The notes under the pieces were generated by a model, which was not told the DNA's origin, made no database searches, and saw nothing but the letters and a program-made list of their open reading frames with translations. Both the position numbers and the translations under genes were made by a program. Below, in pieces: positions 35,302-43,035 of a stretch of 44,267 bases of DNA (position 1 is the stretch's first letter; each line of letters starts with the position of its first letter). The stretch is from positions 1 to 44,267 of the forward strand of contig JAGPKZ010000009.1 of NCBI GenBank assembly GCA_018053665.1, in the 5' to 3' direction. Origin of the DNA: Prevotella sp. Lineage in GTDB: Bacteria > Bacteroidota > Bacteroidia > Bacteroidales > Bacteroidaceae.

Positions 35302-36144
35302 TCATCTTACTCTAATAACTCTTATTCCTATTTGTGCTGAATGTTTTTTCATATAATCATGCAGAGTCATTGGTTCTTCAACTACATTCTTCCTAATCTG
35401 GCTAGCATTTAAAAGATGCAATCCATCACTATGCCATACGGCAATACCAATATGACTTGTATCAAGTCCAGACTTTGATGTTATTATAGCTATTATATCA
35501 CCATCCTTAATTGCATTTCTACACAATATTGTATTTGCAATCATGTTTTTAGGAATATATCTGTATCTTTTGCCAGAAAGTTCTTTCTCCATAGCACTTA
35601 TGCTCTCGAGCCATTCAGGATGGGCCATTAGCATAGGATAACTTCCAATATGATTTGTCATATAGTTAGTATTCACTACTTGAATGGAAGTAAAAGGCGG
35701 TCTATTCTTTTGAATTTCTGAGACAAAACCATTTTTAGTATTATTTGCAATCCAATTAGAAAAGTAGTGTAAGCGAGAGGTGTATCTAATATTACCCTCA
35801 TCATATCTTATCTTTTGGAGATTTCGACAAAAGTCTTTAAAACTTACAGATGAATTCTTGACACATAACGTCAATGCTAGTACATTTTCGACGTATGTAG
35901 TACAATCCAATTGTCGCAAGTTTACAATTAACTGTTCTGTTGGGTTTACTTCCAGCGTCTTTGCAACATAAGGAATACCTTCTAATCTGCGTGCATAATA
36001 AATCATCAGGTTAGTGTTCTTGTTTTGTCGTAATCCATCTTCAAGCAATTTTACAACTCTTATGCTATCTGCCTTTGTATAGGTTATGGCATTTAATTGG
36101 CAAGCAAAAAAAAGCAAGAACAAACCAACGATAAATTTCTTCAT
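35302..36144 (-). CDS. DUF1460 amidase-like peptidoglycan hydrolase
   Basis: A 280-residue exported protein of the N-acetylmuramoyl-L-alanine amidase-like DUF1460 family (NlpC/P60-related fold). Signal peptide about residues 1-19. The probable nucleophile is the Cys of QLDCTTYVENVLAL (about 75), with the histidine in DTSHIGIAVW (about 230) and a following polar residue as partners. DGDIIAIIT and GLHLLNASQ are further family blocks. It starts 5 bp after relA and is last in the DUF4301-relA operon. Substrate is presumably cell-wall peptides; direct evidence is lacking. Confidence 0.82.
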   Translation of the reverse strand: MKKFIVGLFLLFFACQLNAITYTKADSIRVVKLLEDGLRQNKNTNLMIYYARRLEGIPYVAKTLEVNPTEQLIVNLRQLDCTTYVENVLALTLCVKNSSVSFKDFCRNLQKIRYDEGNIRYTSRLHYFSNWIANNTKNGFVSEIQKNRPPFTSIQVVNTNYMTNHIGSYPMLMAHPEWLESISAMEKELSGKRYRYIPKNMIANTILCRNAIKDGDIIAIITSKSGLDTSHIGIAVWHSDGLHLLNASQIRKNVVEEPMTLHDYMKKHSAQIGIRVIRVR

Positions 36145-36149
36145 AATAC

Positions 36150-38360
36150 TTATATTCTTATTATTTGTTTTACACCTTTTACAGTCTTCAACTTTTTTAT
36201 AAGTGCATTAAGTTTACCTGTATCTTCTATCATCAAAACCAAATTTCCACTAAACAATCCATCATGAGAGTCAATATTTATAGATCTCATTGTTAGTTTA
36301 TCTTCTTTAGATATAATATTCGTTATATTGCTTACAATACCAATATCATCATTGCCTATTACACGTAATGTGATAAAATACTGATTAGAACCTTTTCCGC
36401 TCCATTTAGCGTCTACAATTCTATAGCCAAATCTTTTTCTAAGTTCAGGTGCATTCGGACATGATTTCCTGTGAATTGTTATTCCACCAGTAACTGTAAC
36501 AAATCCAAATATATCGTCACCATATATTGGACGACAGCATTGTGCTAACTTATAATCAATACCTTTCAGGTCTCTATCAATTACAAGTACATCGTCATTT
36601 TTATATGTTAGTTCTTCGTTTGGATTTTCAAAAGCGAAGTTTTCAGCACTTTCAGTAGGTTTGGAGGCGTTTACATTAAGATCATGGTCACGAGTCTTAA
36701 TATATCTGTCTATTACTACATTTGGATCAAGTTTCTCATCGGCAATATCCTTATAGAAATCAGAATTTTCCTTATATCCCATCTTTTTAATAACATGAGA
36801 CATCACACTTTCTTCGATCTCTATTTTCTTATTTTTGAATCTTCTCTCAATCAGCTCTTTAGCATACAACCCGTCTTTAGCCTGAGTTTCCTTCAGTGCC
36901 AAACGTATTTTCGCCTTTGCCTTAGAACTTTTTACAATATTCAACCAATCCCTTTTGGGTTTTTGATTGTTTTGTGTAAGTATTTCGACTGTATCTCCAG
37001 AATGCAATACCTCTCTGAAACTGACAACCTTACTATTTATTTTTCCACCAACACATGTGTTACCGATATTTGAATGAATATAATAAGCAAAATCAAGAAT
37101 TGTAGCACCTTTAGGGAATTTAAGCAAATCACCTTTAGGCGTAAACACATAAACTTCATCCTCATACAAATCCATTCTGAACTGATCCATCAATTGCAAA
37201 TCGTCATTATTTTCCAAGGCAGCCCTTATGTTTGCCAGCCAGTCATCAATGCCCCCCTCACTCTTTACACCTTTATAACGCCAGTGGGCAGCAAGTCCAT
37301 GCTCAGCTATTTCATCCATACGCTCTGTTCTGATCTGTATTTCAACCCATTTATTCTCAGGCCCTAGAACAGTTATATGAAGACTTTCATAGCCATTACT
37401 CTTAGGAACACTTAACCAATCACGAAGTCGTTTAGGATTAGGTTGATACATGTCAGTGATTATGGAATAAACCTGCCAACACTGCATTTTTTCATTTTCA
37501 ATAGGAGTATCTATTATAATTCTTATTGCGAACAAATCATATATACCATCAAAACCACACTTTTGCTTTTTCATCTTTTGCCAAATAGAATGGATACTTT
37601 TTGTACGGCTTTTAAGATGATACTGTAGTCCTGTTGATGTAAGTTTATCGTTTATTGGTCCAACAAATTTCTTAATATATGCGTCACGTGCAGATTTTGT
37701 CGCATTAAGCGACTCCTTAATCATATAATAAGCATCATGTTCAAGATATTTAAGGCTCAAGTCTTCAAGTTCACTCTTTAACTTATACAAGCCAAGTTTA
37801 TGGGCGAGTGGGGCGTACAGATAGCTGGCTTCCTCACTCACCTGATGCTTTTCTTCAACCGCATCGGTGTCACGAATTTGCCTCATCAGATTAACCCTGT
37901 CGGCAATCATGATAAGTATTACGCGCATATCCTCAGAAAACGAAATGAGCAAATTTCTGAAATTGTCACTTTCAATAATTGGATTTCGTTTATACAAATC
38001 TTGTATTCTTACTAATCCGCGTATTACATGAGCCACACTCTCGCCAAACTTATCTTGCATTTCCTCTATTGTAGAGTAGTTGTTTACAACAAGTGTATAG
38101 AGTAGGGTGGCAAGCACTCCATCTCTTTTGAGTCCGATTTCATCAACAGCTATCTGTGCTGTTTTCAAAGCATGCAATATAGGATTTAAGCCAAATACAT
38201 CTCTTTGCATCTGGTTGTCATATACAGCTTTCTTCAGATGTTGTTTTAATTTATCTTCATCATCAGATTTCAAAGTGTCACCTATGGTTTCCTTTAGATG
38301 AGACATGATTTCTCGTGTCTCGTCCAGCTCTGATTGTGTAAATTCAAATTTTTTACTCAT
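36150..38360 (-). CDS. relA: RelA/SpoT-type (p)ppGpp synthetase with degenerate hydrolase domain
   Basis: A 736-residue long RSH enzyme. The N-terminal HD hydrolase domain (about 45-190) is recognisable but lacks its signature: LLYTLVVNN (about 86-94) stands where LLHDVVED is expected, and ADRVNLMRQI replaces ADRLHNMRTL, so metal-binding His/Asp are missing. The synthetase domain is intact (YDLFAIRIII, GYESLHITVLGP, EIQIRTERMDEIAEHGLAAHW). TGS (EDEVYVFTPKGDLLKFPKGA) and C-terminal ACT domain (about 660-736) follow, with QCCRPIYGDDIFGFV between. It is best read as a synthetase-only RelA; a second, hydrolytic RSH is expected elsewhere. Operon: DUF4301 gene, relA, DUF1460 gene. Confidence 0.9.
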   Translation of the reverse strand: MSKKFEFTQSELDETREIMSHLKETIGDTLKSDDEDKLKQHLKKAVYDNQMQRDVFGLNPILHALKTAQIAVDEIGLKRDGVLATLLYTLVVNNYSTIEEMQDKFGESVAHVIRGLVRIQDLYKRNPIIESDNFRNLLISFSEDMRVILIMIADRVNLMRQIRDTDAVEEKHQVSEEASYLYAPLAHKLGLYKLKSELEDLSLKYLEHDAYYMIKESLNATKSARDAYIKKFVGPINDKLTSTGLQYHLKSRTKSIHSIWQKMKKQKCGFDGIYDLFAIRIIIDTPIENEKMQCWQVYSIITDMYQPNPKRLRDWLSVPKSNGYESLHITVLGPENKWVEIQIRTERMDEIAEHGLAAHWRYKGVKSEGGIDDWLANIRAALENNDDLQLMDQFRMDLYEDEVYVFTPKGDLLKFPKGATILDFAYYIHSNIGNTCVGGKINSKVVSFREVLHSGDTVEILTQNNQKPKRDWLNIVKSSKAKAKIRLALKETQAKDGLYAKELIERRFKNKKIEIEESVMSHVIKKMGYKENSDFYKDIADEKLDPNVVIDRYIKTRDHDLNVNASKPTESAENFAFENPNEELTYKNDDVLVIDRDLKGIDYKLAQCCRPIYGDDIFGFVTVTGGITIHRKSCPNAPELRKRFGYRIVDAKWSGKGSNQYFITLRVIGNDDIGIVSNITNIISKEDKLTMRSINIDSHDGLFSGNLVLMIEDTGKLNALIKKLKTVKGVKQIIRI

Positions 38361-38413
38361 TATTCGATTTCATTTTTGCGTCACAACTAACTCGAGCCAC
38401 CAATTATACTTAA

Positions 38414-39934
38414 TTACTGGTGCTGATCTCTAAGCAAGTCATTAATGGTCTTGACAGGATTAAATGTTTCCAAAGGAACTTCTACGAAAACAGTATTCCA
38501 ATCACTCATTGCTCCATTCCATAATCCTGGCAATTCCAAAGCTTTCAGTTCCATGCCGTTTTTGCTCTTGCTGCTTATGAAGCCAGTATTTCTATCTACA
38601 TATTCTGGGAGATTAAAATCATTTCCCTTGTAATCTTTTATTGCACAGACTAAATCTACAGGATTAAAATGTGTGCCATTCTTAAACATATCCATATATT
38701 CAGAATTATTTGTATCAATCTGGCAACTTTCTAATATTTGCAGACTTACTGTACCATCTTGATTATATGTAAGGAATGGACCACCACCAGGTTCACCTAC
38801 ATTTTTTACGACTCCACAGGCACGCATTGGTCTATTTAACTTCTTTCTCAAATAAATTACTAAATCGGCATCTTCAAGATCCTTTATATCATGCTTTCTA
38901 CAACACAAATCACGTTGTAAGAATCTTATTATTTCCTCCAGTTTAGCATGATTATACTTACCAGAATCAAGCAGTCTGAGATATTCAAAAGCCTTATTCT
39001 GTAAATCAACTAATATTCCGGCCAAAATTTGCTTATATTTAACCGTTTGCCCTTTTAATCTGTCAGGTACAACGTTGTCTATATTCTTAACGAAGACTAT
39101 ATCAGCGTCTATCTCATTAAGATTTTCAATTAATGCACCGTGACCACCTGGTCGAAACAACAAACTACCATCTTCATTTCTGAAAGGTGTATTATCTGGA
39201 TTTGCAGCAATTGTATCAGTACTTGGTTTCTGTTCAGAGAAAGTAATATTGTATTCCACTCCAAATTTCTCTGAATACTTATTTATATTTTCAGCTACTT
39301 TAGCCTTGAACAATTCAAGATGACTATGGCTTACGGTGAAATGCACATTTGCCTTACCCTTACTGCTTGCATATAATGCTGCTTCAACAAGATGCTCTTC
39401 CATAGGTGTTCTAGGACCATCTTCATAATTATGGAAGAGTAGTAGTCCCTTTGGCAAATTACCATAGTTAAGCCCGTTCTCATTAAGCATATTAGCAATA
39501 ATATGCTTATAGTTACCTTCTTCCGTTAACTTAGTAATGCATTTGTTGTCATTAGCTTTGCATTTGTCGCAAAGTTCTTTTTTAAAAGCGAATTTCTTAA
39601 TATTATCAAAAAAATCCTTTTCAAAATCTGTTGTAGGAACATTGTAGGTTGCGTTCAGAAAAGCGAACATATTCTTGAACATACGACTTGCAGCACCACT
39701 GGCAGGAACAAATTTAACTATTTTGCGTCCTTGATCTTTGTAATCATTCCATATATTTACATATTTATCTTGTTCTTCTTGCTTGGGAGCAATAATTCCT
39801 TTATCTATTGACGCAGCTGATTCTAGCTTAAGAAAAGGAAAGCCTTTTTCTATCTGCTTCAGTTGGTATGTTACCTGTTCTTCGCTAATTCCGTGAGCTT
39901 CAATTTGCCTAATGTCTTTTTTTGATAATGCCAT
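38414..39934 (-). CDS. DUF4301 family protein
   Basis: A 506-residue cytosolic protein (no signal or span) resembling DUF4301, a Bacteroidota family of unknown function. The blocks KIVKFVPASGAASRMFKNM (about 72-90), GLLLFHNYEDGPRTPMEEHL, FRPGGHGALIENLNEIDADIVFVKNIDN and GVVKNVGEPGGGPFL are reminiscent of nucleotidyltransferase/UDP-sugar pyrophosphorylase folds (a glycine-rich start, then GGHG and a FVKNIDN strand), so sugar-nucleotide chemistry is a possibility, not a call. It is first in the operon with relA (53-bp gap). Confidence 0.78.
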   Translation of the reverse strand: MALSKKDIRQIEAHGISEEQVTYQLKQIEKGFPFLKLESAASIDKGIIAPKQEEQDKYVNIWNDYKDQGRKIVKFVPASGAASRMFKNMFAFLNATYNVPTTDFEKDFFDNIKKFAFKKELCDKCKANDNKCITKLTEEGNYKHIIANMLNENGLNYGNLPKGLLLFHNYEDGPRTPMEEHLVEAALYASSKGKANVHFTVSHSHLELFKAKVAENINKYSEKFGVEYNITFSEQKPSTDTIAANPDNTPFRNEDGSLLFRPGGHGALIENLNEIDADIVFVKNIDNVVPDRLKGQTVKYKQILAGILVDLQNKAFEYLRLLDSGKYNHAKLEEIIRFLQRDLCCRKHDIKDLEDADLVIYLRKKLNRPMRACGVVKNVGEPGGGPFLTYNQDGTVSLQILESCQIDTNNSEYMDMFKNGTHFNPVDLVCAIKDYKGNDFNLPEYVDRNTGFISSKSKNGMELKALELPGLWNGAMSDWNTVFVEVPLETFNPVKTINDLLRDQHQ

Positions 39935-39965
39935 ATTTTTTGATTTAATTTATTATATCGTCATG

Positions 39966-39973
39966 CAAAAATA
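39966..39973 (-). promoter_or_regulatory. -7 promoter element of the DUF4301-relA operon (TATTTTTG)
   Basis: Minus-strand TAnnTTTG match, about 32 bp before the ATG at 39934. It points to one promoter for DUF4301, relA and DUF1460 genes. Confidence 0.5.
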
Positions 39974-40044
39974 ACAATAATATTTGATACCTTAATGATA
40001 AAACCAATAAAATCTAGTTAAATATTAAAAACAATCTTCACCCA

Positions 40045-40077
40045 TTTGCACAATTGAAAAAAAATAGGTAATATTGC
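40045..40077 (+). promoter_or_regulatory. Promoter of the DUF3256 gene
   Basis: TTTG at 40045-40048, 21 bp spacer and TAATATTG at 40070-40077 (one mismatch to TAnnTTTG), ending 7 bp before the ATG, again a very short leader. Confidence 0.5.
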
Positions 40078-40084
40078 AACTATT

Positions 40085-40666
40085 ATGATTAGAAAAACTA
40101 TAATATGTTTATTTTTGATGTTTTCTGTTTTAGTTAATGTCAATGCTCAAAGCATGCGCAATCTATGGCTAAGCATGCCTGACTCTATTGTTGGATATAT
40201 GGATAAAAACAGTCGTACCGAATCTTTAGATTATTTAGAGATGAAAGTAAAAAGCGATATCAAAAATATGCTAGGTGAGACATCATCTATTGATACCATA
40301 ACCAACGATTTCTTGTCAGCAAAATTAAGTTCGGCAATGAAAATGACAATAAAGAAATTACCAGTTGATGGCAGCGACAGTCTGCTTTGCATGGTTCGCA
40401 CATATACTGCAGATAAAGAAAAAGAGAGTAGTATATGTTTCTTTAATTACAAATGGGAGCCAATGAAAATAGACATCACAATCCCCATACCAAAGAATGG
40501 CAATAGTATCATTTTACAACAAAATATTTCATCATCTGATATTTTAGTGATACAATTACAACCTAAAGTGTTTATAGAAGACAAAGATAACGATAACTCC
40601 ACAAAATCGTTAACAACATTAAAATGGAACCCTAAAAGTGTTAAATATACACCAAAATCATTATAA
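40085..40666 (+). CDS. DUF3256 family secreted protein
   Basis: A 193-residue exported protein matching DUF3256, a Bacteroidales family. The signal peptide runs to about residue 21 (VNVNAQ), then SMRNLWLSMPDSIVGYMDKN, the typical family opening, and DSLLCMVRTYTADKEKESSICFF. The fold looks beta-rich and no enzyme motif is apparent. Probably periplasmic. It is divergent from the DUF4301-relA operon and is followed by a separate small-RNA transcription unit. Function is unknown. Confidence 0.8.
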   Translation: MIRKTIICLFLMFSVLVNVNAQSMRNLWLSMPDSIVGYMDKNSRTESLDYLEMKVKSDIKNMLGETSSIDTITNDFLSAKLSSAMKMTIKKLPVDGSDSLLCMVRTYTADKEKESSICFFNYKWEPMKIDITIPIPKNGNSIILQQNISSSDILVIQLQPKVFIEDKDNDNSTKSLTTLKWNPKSVKYTPKSL

Positions 40667-40680
40667 ATATCATATGAATA

Positions 40681-40711
40681 TTTGCAGGTAACAAAACTAT
40701 TATTACCTTTG
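40681..40711 (+). promoter_or_regulatory. Promoter of the putative small RNA
   Basis: TTTG at 40681-40684, exactly 19 bp, then TACCTTTG at 40704-40711: a full Bacteroidota consensus promoter with no protein gene within reach. Confidence 0.7.
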
Positions 40712-40716
40712 CATCG

Positions 40717-40785
40717 TGTTTTTCATGGTATTAGATTATTAAGGTTAAGAAAAGATTGGTTGTCGTGAGACAATCAATTTTTTTT
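40717..40785 (+). ncRNA. Putative small RNA of about 70 nt with intrinsic terminator
   Basis: A consensus promoter precedes this stretch and it ends in a strong hairpin: 40754-40764 pairs with 40769-40779 (11 bp with G-U pairs) around a GTGA (GNRA-type) loop, followed by a run of eight T ending at 40785. Only a 5-codon frame starts in it (ATG at 40725). The boundaries are inferred from the -7 element and the T run. It feels like a sequence that recurs in Bacteroidales genomes, but I cannot assign it to a named family such as Bacteroidales-1 with confidence. Confidence 0.6.
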
Positions 40786-40936
40786 GTTTATACGTATAAC
40801 CATTTTATATACTTAGGACATTAAAAACATTATTTTAATAGAGGCTTAGGACATCTTTCTACAATAATCAATATTTGATTAAGCTACTGTTATTAATTTA
40901 GTTTTATAAGATATTCATTATTTCCATTATCATACG
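40786..40936. other. AT-rich intergenic stretch
   Basis: About 150 bp after the small RNA with no recognised gene, promoter or repeat except two short TTAGGACAT words (40815 and 40847 areas). Confidence 0.4.
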
Positions 40937-40970
40937 ACCGTGCAGAGCAGTTCGACTCAGCAAAGTATCT
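40937..40970 (+). pseudogene. Stray 3' half of tRNA-Cys
   Basis: The first 22 bases (40937-40958) are identical to bases 41625-41646 of tRNA-Cys (anticodon-stem 3' strand, variable loop, T arm), and the remaining 12, corresponding to the acceptor strand, match at 8 positions. The 5' half of a tRNA is not present upstream. It cannot fold as a tRNA and is best seen as a duplication remnant. Confidence 0.75.
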
Positions 40971-41021
40971 TCTATTATTTTATTTTTAGTCTGAACGAGA
41001 AAGTATAGACGAATATATATT

Positions 41022-41180
41022 ATGAATATTATAGGTACTAATGCCTTATGGTTATCGTTATTTATCATAATCCTGATTATATTTGTTTTTATAAAGAAGA
41101 CAAATTCCCCGATAATGCTCTTATTTAAGAGAATCGACTCTTCACAGATTATATTATTAACTGTGATTATTCAGATATGA
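41022..41180 (+). CDS. Possible 52-residue membrane miniprotein
   Basis: An ATG-initiated frame with a hydrophobic N-terminal span (LWLSLFIIILIIFVF) followed by a basic KK and a second hydrophobic stretch near the end (IILLTVII). It has no recognisable ribosome-binding site, promoter or family, and such frames arise easily in AT-rich DNA. It lies between the stray tRNA-Cys piece and the small Cys-rich protein gene. Confidence 0.25.
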   Translation: MNIIGTNALWLSLFIIILIIFVFIKKTNSPIMLLFKRIDSSQIILLTVIIQI

Positions 41181-41265
41181 ACGTAATACATTATATAATA
41201 AAGATGCTACGATGTATAAATTAAAAACTTTTTAAATAATAGTTTCTTTATTGAGAATTTTATTT

Positions 41266-41273
41266 TATCTTTG
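41266..41273 (+). promoter_or_regulatory. -7 promoter element of the small Cys-rich protein gene (TATCTTTG)
   Basis: TAnnTTTG match; predicted start near 41279, leaving a leader of about 87 nt before ATG 41366, long for this window. Confidence 0.5.
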
Positions 41274-41365
41274 TAGAACACACAAGTGAATTAGGTAACA
41301 ATATTCGATATAGCTTGATTATCCTGTTTATCGTTTACAGTATTTACATCAAAAAAATAAAACAT

Positions 41366-41527
41366 ATGATATTACAATATATTATAATAGGAATAGTTAT
41401 TTTCGCTGCAATACTGTATGCAGTACTGCGAAGTTATAAATCTGTTCAAGACAATATTAAATGTAAGGATTATAAATGTGCAGGCTGTGCATTCTATGAT
41501 AAATGCAGAAATAAGCAAAAAAAGTAA
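41366..41527 (+). CDS. Small Cys-rich membrane protein (FeoB-associated type)
   Basis: A 53-residue protein with one membrane span (about 5-21: IIIGIVIFAAILYAV) and a C-terminal Cys-rich end with four cysteines (KCKDYKCAGCAFYDKC), a layout like the FeoB-associated Cys-rich membrane proteins, which may bind iron or zinc. No feoB gene is in the window. A TTG at 41315 would extend the frame by 17 residues, but the ATG at 41366 gives the normal short leader of this type. It has its own promoter and lies directly upstream of tRNA-Cys. Function is inferred only from layout. Confidence 0.65.
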   Translation: MILQYIIIGIVIFAAILYAVLRSYKSVQDNIKCKDYKCAGCAFYDKCRNKQKK

Positions 41528-41535
41528 AAGAAAAA

Positions 41536-41567
41536 TTTGGTGATATAAAACTTTTGTTTTACCTTTG
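41536..41567 (+). promoter_or_regulatory. Promoter of tRNA-Cys
   Basis: TTTG at 41536-41539, 20 bp spacer, TACCTTTG at 41560-41567. The tRNA begins 20 bp later. Confidence 0.75.
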
Positions 41568-41587
41568 CACACGCTAAACAAAAGCAT

Positions 41588-41658
41588 GGTACCTTGGCCG
41601 ATCGGTTAGGTAACGGTCTGCAAAACCGTGCAGAGCAGTTCGACTCTGCTAGGTACCT
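41588..41658 (+). tRNA. tRNA-Cys (anticodon GCA)
   Basis: The cloverleaf is complete: acceptor GGTACCT/AGGTACC, anticodon stem ACGGT/ACCGT around CTGCAAA (anticodon GCA), T arm GCAGA GTTCGAC-type loop pairing through CTCTGC. Discriminator T; CCA not encoded. A terminator follows. A copy of its 3' half lies at 40937-40970. Confidence 0.93.
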
Positions 41659-41660
41659 CA

Positions 41661-41694
41661 AAAGAAAGGTTGAGATTTATTTCTCAACCTTTTT
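41661..41694 (+). terminator. Terminator of tRNA-Cys, possibly bidirectional
   Basis: An 11-bp stem (41665-41675 with 41682-41692) and T run. It lies between the tRNA and the convergent DUF1232 gene stop at 41720 and may serve both. Confidence 0.8.
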
Positions 41695-41719
41695 CTTTTA
41701 AATAAAGTCTTTATTTATC

Positions 41720-42127
41720 TTACACAGGTGTATCTGTTGGATCTTCATCAAATAAATGATTCACTGCTTCTATTTCATCCTCATCAAACCATTTTGAAAG
41801 TTTTTCTTTAGCTTTCAATTTTATAACATCACTCACGTCTCCCCATACTTTATGTATTACATAAAATAGGACTGCTAAATCATCACTCAATCCAGCTATT
41901 GGGATGGCATCAGGCATCAAATCAAGAGGACTAATAAGGTAACCGAGTGCACCTATAATAATAGCCTTTTCTTTTGTACTAACTTTATCGCTTTCGAGAG
42001 TATAATATAAAATCAATGCTGAATAAACTAGTTTTACACCAGCTCTTTTAGCTATTCTTGATATCTTCTCGATAAATCCTGATGTAGAGAACTTATCTTT
42101 GTAACTTAAAAAATCAGGTAATTCCAT
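41720..42127 (-). CDS. YkvA/DUF1232 family membrane protein
   Basis: A 135-residue protein with the DUF1232 core: a helix pair containing KAIIIGALGYLISPLDLMPD followed by AIPIAGLSDDLAVL (about residues 53-88). The signature YxxSPxDLxPDxxPxxGxxDD is complete. The N-terminal part is amphipathic and the C-terminus is acidic. The family is widespread, and its function is unknown to me. It starts 20 bp after the small membrane protein gene at 42148-42576 and probably shares its transcript. Confidence 0.82.
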   Translation of the reverse strand: MELPDFLSYKDKFSTSGFIEKISRIAKRAGVKLVYSALILYYTLESDKVSTKEKAIIIGALGYLISPLDLMPDAIPIAGLSDDLAVLFYVIHKVWGDVSDVIKLKAKEKLSKWFDEDEIEAVNHLFDEDPTDTPV

Positions 42128-42147
42128 ATTGTAAAAATTAAAATAGT

Positions 42148-42576
42148 TTATTTTTGTCTATATGAAAGTACTTTTTGTATGTAACTTTCATGCTTTAAAT
42201 CGTATATTTTTTTAAGTCTAATATTGATGATCATTTTCATAATCAACCTATAAAGTCCGAATAACACTACCCCACCAACACCAGCTATTAAAGCCGTATT
42301 TGTACCAAACGGTAATTTTGAATCAGGAAAACATGCAACAATGAATATAGGTAAAACCACAAATAAGCCCAATAGTGTATATTGAAATCTCTCGCTGCCT
42401 ATTGTATCAATAATGGCCTGCTTATCAAAAAGATAATCTGTAAGAGATTCTTTACTTATTCCAAAGTCATTCATTTGGGGAAAATCATTATTACTATCCC
42501 ATATCTCGATTCTTCGAAATACCATCTGTTGCAAATCGTCAACTTCACGATTCATTTCATTTAGAGTAAATGCCAT
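42148..42576 (-). CDS. Small membrane protein, uncharacterised
   Basis: A 142-residue protein with two adjacent membrane spans (about 65-82, TLLGLFVVLPIFIVACF, and about 92-113, ALIAGVGGVVLFGLYRLI) between a soluble, acidic N-terminal part and a basic, Lys/Tyr-rich end. No family is recognised. It begins 42 bp after the 3' end of RNase P RNA with no terminator seen between, so it may be transcribed from the rnpB promoter, and it precedes the DUF1232 gene by 20 bp. Confidence 0.6.
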   Translation of the reverse strand: MAFTLNEMNREVDDLQQMVFRRIEIWDSNNDFPQMNDFGISKESLTDYLFDKQAIIDTIGSERFQYTLLGLFVVLPIFIVACFPDSKLPFGTNTALIAGVGGVVLFGLYRLIMKMIINIRLKKIYDLKHESYIQKVLSYRQK

Positions 42577-42617
42577 ATTGTTTAGATTTTTTGATTTTCG
42601 GTATTTAAATAAAAGGA

Positions 42618-43019
42618 AAGTAGTGCCCTGATAAGCCGGGTTCCGTATTCATACAAAAATATGAAGCTCTGTCATTTATCTAGTCCATGAGTCACCTCAT
42701 GGCTCAAGCGTTCTACCCTCCGCAGTAAACCGAAGTTAATCGAGCGAGCAACTCTTTGCCTGCGGTATACATGAACTTGCAGCCTCCAGATGACACAGCA
42801 TGACGATCACCCGCCATCTGGTGGTCTCTTACACCACCTTCTCACCCTTACCTTATAAGACATTACAAGTCAAGACTTGCAAGTTTCAAAAAAGGCGGTT
42901 ATTTTCTTCTGTCGACACCTACTGTCACCAATAGCTTCTATTTTCGGAAGTGAAGTGCTCTATGCTGCCCGGACTTTCCTCTCGCATAAAATGCCAGCGG
43001 CAGAGCCGGAGCACTACTT
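42618..43019 (-). ncRNA. rnpB: RNase P RNA (bacterial class A)
   Basis: The catalytic RNA of RNase P, which matures the 5' ends of tRNAs. On the minus strand the conserved 5' core GAGAGGAAAGTCCGGGC (about 42969-42985) and the 3' core, including the ACCCGGCTTATC-type segment near 42630-42645, are present. The two ends pair as P1 over nine bases (42618-42626 with 43011-43019). The length, about 402 nt, fits Bacteroidota. The -7 element at 43028-43035 lies just upstream. Confidence 0.95.
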
Positions 43020-43027
43020 TCTTTCTG

Positions 43028-43035
43028 CAAAGATA
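43028..43035 (-). promoter_or_regulatory. -7 promoter element of rnpB (TATCTTTG)
   Basis: Minus-strand TAnnTTTG match, predicting transcription start near 43021, within two or three bases of the 5' end inferred from P1. Confidence 0.7.

Noticed and set aside
40937..41646. Simple integrative element in tRNA-Cys with attL/attR
   Set aside because: The fragment lies upstream of the tRNA rather than downstream, the interval is under 0.7 kb and there is no integrase; kept only as an open observation.
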